Source of the DNA: a virus
Reading direction: 5' to 3' (one strand)
Length of the DNA: 25,982 nucleotides
IMG/VR virus record: IMGVR_UViG_3300036791_001543
Location: 1 to 25,982 of that record
How positions within the stretch are numbered: position 1 is the stretch's first letter; each line of letters opens with the position of its first letter. This document shows positions 23,354-25,982 of the stretch, in pieces. Below the pieces are notes generated by a model. That model worked only from the letters and a program-made list of their open reading frames with translations. It was not told where the DNA came from and ran no database searches. The translations under genes were made by a program, and so were the position numbers.

Positions 23354-23523
23354 TATTTCTGGTCGATGTTGGTTTCGGTATAGCGGCACAGATCGAAAAT
23401 CACCAGTATCAGGACTCCCAGTGCTTCCGCCACCGACAAATCGAATTCCTTCGAGAAGCGATCCACCACCTTGTCGATCTCCTGCTTGAAAGCCTGGGCC
23501 TGCTTAAAATCTTGATCCGGCAT
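23353..23523 (-). CDS. Small helical protein overlapping the terminase 3' end
   Basis: 56 residues; the ATG at 23523 lies 20 bases inside the large terminase gene and the stop shares a base with the next start (TAATG). The sequence MPDQDFKQAQAFKQEIDKVV and LSVAEALGVLILVIFDLCRY contains a charged helix and a hydrophobic segment of about 12 residues, too short for a firm membrane call. No motif. It is easy to miss because it is under 60 residues, but the fixed start and stop overlaps make it credible. Confidence 0.65.
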   Translation of the reverse strand: MPDQDFKQAQAFKQEIDKVVDRFSKEFDLSVAEALGVLILVIFDLCRYTETNIDQK

Positions 23524-25168
23524 ATTCGCTTAAAAGGTTGCGCTTCTTCAGGAAACGTTTCCAGGGTGAATCGGGGCGTTCCTCAGTGAAGGACTGGCTC
23601 TTGGGCGAAAGGCCGCAGCGGGCCGCGCAGGTCTGCGCCGTCACTACGTCGGCATCGGCCAGGTCGGGCGACTTGCGGGTGCGATCTTTCATCTTGGCCT
23701 TGGTTTCCAGCACAATGTACTGGCCGCGCATCGACCACCAGCGGCGGCAGAACTCGACGGCGGAATCCTCATCCAGTCCGCGGATCTGCTCGTTGAGAAG
23801 TAACAGCCGGAACTGAAACCACAGCTCGGTCACTCTGCGGTCGTATTCTTCATCGGCGCGTTTGGGATTGGTATCGCTGACTGGTTGCCTGGTTGGCCTT
23901 CCACCGAATTCCACACACAGGATTTCACGGCTCCATTCCCGATGGAAGATGGAAGCCAGCCCGCCGCCTTCGCCGGTTGAGTCGAGGCCAAAGTAGTAGG
24001 GCTGCACGCCGCGCTGCTTGCAGGCTTCCTTCACCTGCCGTACAATCTGGTAGTGAATGGGATCGTCGGGCTTGACCCGAGGAGTTACGAAAAGGCGGTC
24101 GGTAAAAAGAAGTGTCATTTTGCCGTTCACTTTCCCGCAGCGCCCGAAGCGCAGTACGCAGCGGTCTTCACCTTCAAAGGCCGGATCGAGGCCGGCCACA
24201 TTGATGGCTTCCTGGTCGAAGAAGCAGGAGTCCATGGCACTGCTGCGGGTAATCATGGGCATGGAGAGGACGGTCTTCTGAATGCCTTCCGGTGCCCAGA
24301 AGCCACGGCGCATCTGCCAGAACTGCGGGGAATCGACCCCATAAATCTTGGTGGTGGTGTCGATGTCGGACTGGTTAATCAACCCCGGGTAAAGGTGCTT
24401 GGATCGAATACTTGGGCTTTTGAGGCCGTCCAAGTGAATGCAAATGCCGCGGCGGGTTTCCCACGATTCGGTTTCCACGTCAACCGAATCCCAGCCACGC
24501 TTGGGTTCGCACATCCGTCCATGAGGATCGAGATGATCGTCCGCGTTCCCAAGGCCGATAAACTGGAACTTGGAAGCGCCGGACTCAAGGTTGACGCAGG
24601 CCTCCACGATGGCTTCAGGGGTATAAGGCATTTCATCGACAATGACAAACATCTTGGGCGCGTGGAAGCCAATCAGTTTGCCGAGGGCTTTTTCCACTTC
24701 ACCCTTGTCCGTGGCGATCCCAAAAACACCGCTTTCATCCGGGCCTTTGCGGTACTTGATGCAGTTGCGCGACTGAACCATGTAACCGTAAAGCGGCCTC
24801 AGCCGATGGAACTTGGCAATTTCCTTCCACACGCGACGTCTCAGCCCATCGAGAGTCGTACTTGTGCAGATGACCACAGTATTGGCGGGATCGGCGTAAA
24901 AAGCGCAAAGAGCGAAGATGGCGGCAGAAGTGGTCTTCCAGGAGGCGGCAGGGCCGGTGACAGTGGCCCAGGGATTCTCGCAAAAGGTGCGGATCAGGAG
25001 ATCCGACCAGTCGTTCCAGATGAAAGTGTCTTCCTTGAACTTGTTCCAGATGGCGTCAATGGCATTGCGGCAATGCAGGTAACGACCCAGCCCCAGAGGA
25101 GGATCGTTGCCGAAACTCCACAGCTCAATGGCCTGCGGATCGGTGGTCGGGAAGTTCTTGCCGTACAT
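23504..25168 (-). CDS. terL: Terminase large subunit
   Basis: 554 residues, the DNA-packaging ATPase/nuclease. The Walker A is VTGPAASWKTTSA (70-82), with Lys78-Thr79; the Gly normally before Lys is a Trp. Walker B is FVIVDE (174-179). The coupling motif FIGLGN is at 203-208. The RuvC-like nuclease domain shows GLDPAFEGEDR (Asp328), YYFGLDSTGEGGG (Asp396) and the closing Asp-rich KSPDLADAD (502-507). The ATG overlaps the small-subunit gene by 44 bases. Function: cuts concatemeric DNA and drives it into the prohead through the portal. Confidence 0.85.
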   Translation of the reverse strand: MYGKNFPTTDPQAIELWSFGNDPPLGLGRYLHCRNAIDAIWNKFKEDTFIWNDWSDLLIRTFCENPWATVTGPAASWKTTSAAIFALCAFYADPANTVVICTSTTLDGLRRRVWKEIAKFHRLRPLYGYMVQSRNCIKYRKGPDESGVFGIATDKGEVEKALGKLIGFHAPKMFVIVDEMPYTPEAIVEACVNLESGASKFQFIGLGNADDHLDPHGRMCEPKRGWDSVDVETESWETRRGICIHLDGLKSPSIRSKHLYPGLINQSDIDTTTKIYGVDSPQFWQMRRGFWAPEGIQKTVLSMPMITRSSAMDSCFFDQEAINVAGLDPAFEGEDRCVLRFGRCGKVNGKMTLLFTDRLFVTPRVKPDDPIHYQIVRQVKEACKQRGVQPYYFGLDSTGEGGGLASIFHREWSREILCVEFGGRPTRQPVSDTNPKRADEEYDRRVTELWFQFRLLLLNEQIRGLDEDSAVEFCRRWWSMRGQYIVLETKAKMKDRTRKSPDLADADVVTAQTCAARCGLSPKSQSFTEERPDSPWKRFLKKRNLLSEYAGSRF

Positions 25169-25646
25169 CGCCAGCTTCTACAACATGAGCCTCGATCTCT
25201 TTAACGTTGTCGGTCACCTTGGCAGCGCCAATCAGGATCGAGCCTTCAATCAGCTCGCTGCCTTCCTCCGGAGGGTAAAGGATCTGGTAAACCCCAGCCA
25301 CATCCCGCACCTTGCGCGCCACATCCAGCTTCTTTGGCGCATTAGCCGCCTCCGCCGAGGCGTGCTCAGTGTATTTGGCCAGGTTCAGAGTGCTCTTGAT
25401 GCGAGAATTCTCCAAGGACTCCTTAATCATGTCGGCAGCGTCCTTCTCCCCGTAATTCTTCCCGGCAGGCGCAGCAGTGCTCAATGGCCGCGAAGAAAAC
25501 GCAGCCTTCTTCCATTTGTATCGCCGTGCCCAGCTAAGAACAGTGCCAACAGGCAATTCAGCAATCCGCGCAGCAGCCCGCGGCCCGTGCAGGGTGACAA
25601 GTGCCTTCATGGCGCTCTTGTCGAGGGTGTAATCCCGATGCGGCAC
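25125..25646 (-). CDS. Probable terminase small subunit (HTH protein)
   Basis: 173 residues from GTG 25646; a Met at residue 13 is an alternative start. The N-terminal part reads MKALVTLHGPRAAARIAELP then VGTVLSWARRYKWKKA (about 13-48), a helix-turn-helix of the kind in small terminase subunits (Ala-Ala-Arg, a turn, then Thr-Val-Leu-Ser-Trp-Ala-Arg-Arg). The remainder is helical and charged, suitable for oligomerisation. The gene overlaps the large terminase by 44 bases, as small subunits often do. It would recognise the packaging site and hand DNA to the large subunit. It could also be a regulator. Confidence 0.6.
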   Translation of the reverse strand: MPHRDYTLDKSAMKALVTLHGPRAAARIAELPVGTVLSWARRYKWKKAAFSSRPLSTAAPAGKNYGEKDAADMIKESLENSRIKSTLNLAKYTEHASAEAANAPKKLDVARKVRDVAGVYQILYPPEEGSELIEGSILIGAAKVTDNVKEIEAHVVEAGDVRQELPDHRSAGH

Positions 25647-25884
25647 ACTATTGATTAACCCCGGGCTTCTATGAATGCAACACTTTTGGAGATACTTCGC
25701 ATTCTTCGCACCCTTTCCGTCGATCCGACTTCAAATCAGGCGTCCTTGCCGTCCCAAGAACCCCGGGGTTAGACAGGAAATCGCCTTTAAGCCGCCCGAC
25801 TCGACATGAAATCACCCCGGTTTTACCAGAATTGGATATTTTTTGATGGACGGGGCGCTCTCCTGCACAGTAACCGCTCTCCCT
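25647..25884. promoter_or_regulatory. Divergent non-coding control region upstream of the terminase genes
   Basis: About 240 bases with no well-supported gene; a 33-residue plus-strand ORF beginning at 25671 is not convincing. It holds a perfect palindrome AACCCCGGGGTT at 25759-25770 and a near copy AACCCCGGGCTT at 25657-25668, just in front of the small terminase gene. On the minus strand TTGCAT with TAATCA 17 bases later brackets the second copy, and TGGTAAAAC (25828-25820) resembles an extended -10. All promoter parts are weak, so the start of the late transcript cannot be fixed from sequence. Confidence 0.45.
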
Positions 25885-25982
25885 ATGAAACTAGCCCCCC
25901 CTACCCCCCCGCAGGAACAAAAAGCATTCTTAGGCACATGGCATGACGGTGTGCCACCCTTCAAGAGCTTGTGCATCCATGA
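25885..25982 (+). CDS. Possible start of a plus-strand gene (partial)
   Basis: ATG at 25885 opens a frame that reaches the right edge, 32 codons: MKLAPPTPPQEQKAFLGTWH, then DGVPPFKSLCIH. The sequence reads like the N-terminus of a real protein, but no ribosome-binding site is visible and only 98 bases are available. Two runs of seven C lie in codons 4-9. The minus strand also has an open frame across the same bases ending at 25812, which may instead be the tail of a gene cut by the edge. If the plus reading is right, the phage has a divergent right-hand gene block. Confidence 0.35.
   Translation, partial: MKLAPPTPPQEQKAFLGTWHDGVPPFKSLCIH

Noticed and set aside
24053-25204. 383-codon open frame on the plus strand
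   Set aside because: Lies opposite the terminase genes, whose motifs are clear; it has no ribosome site and is a frame shadow.
25812-25982. Minus-strand open frame entering from the right edge (ends at 25812)
   Set aside because: Composed partly of poly-G reading as Gly, with no start visible; the plus-strand frame over the same bases looks more like a protein, though neither is secure.

Overview
The window looks like the late (virion-morphogenesis) half of a tailed-phage genome with a short-tailed, podovirus-like plan, or the same block from a prophage. There are about 30 genes. Almost all lie on the minus strand, so they are read from the right end of the window towards the left. They are packed with no room for separate promoters: neighbouring genes usually share ATGA, GTGA or TAATG stop/start overlaps or are only a few bases apart. 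I see no tRNA, rRNA, CRISPR array, insertion sequence, integrase, replication gene or recognisable endolysin. The host cannot be read directly. A pre-peptidase-like (PPC-type) beta domain and a LamG/ConA-like domain of kinds I associate with Verrucomicrobiota and Planctomycetota proteins, together with the fairly high GC content, make an aquatic or soil PVC-group host a guess, not a result.

Right end (about 25.98-21.0 kb): a non-coding control region, then the small terminase-like HTH protein and large terminase, a 56-residue protein overlapping the terminase end, a Cys-rich zinc-ribbon-like protein, a proline-rich protein, three small proteins (one resembling a phage family I link from memory to the Acb2/Tad1 cyclic-nucleotide sponges) and a LamG/ConA-like protein. 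Middle (21-13.8 kb): the portal with an 11-residue-repeat tail, a small protein with an apparent ATC start, a probable scaffold, two small conserved phage-type proteins, a spacer carrying the only complete plus-strand gene, and the probable major capsid protein. A strong RNA hairpin follows the capsid gene.

Left part (13.8-0 kb): adhesion and tail genes. These are a chimeric protein with a PPC-like domain, a fibre-like protein, a three-gene micro-cassette (small lipoprotein, coiled coil, two-helix membrane protein) that could act in lysis, two tandem paralogous fibre proteins, a long fibre protein, a Pro/Gly-rich protein with the VPAMLTPGE motif, the probable tail nozzle, a collar-like tip protein, a connector protein built from two copies of one domain, and two proteins that may be internal or ejection proteins (the last cut by the window edge).

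Working model: the terminase pair packages DNA through the portal into a scaffold-assembled capsid. The double-domain connector and nozzle form the short tail. An unusually rich set of fibre, collar and lectin-like proteins would bind the host surface. Assignments without a clear motif rest on gene order and are marked so.
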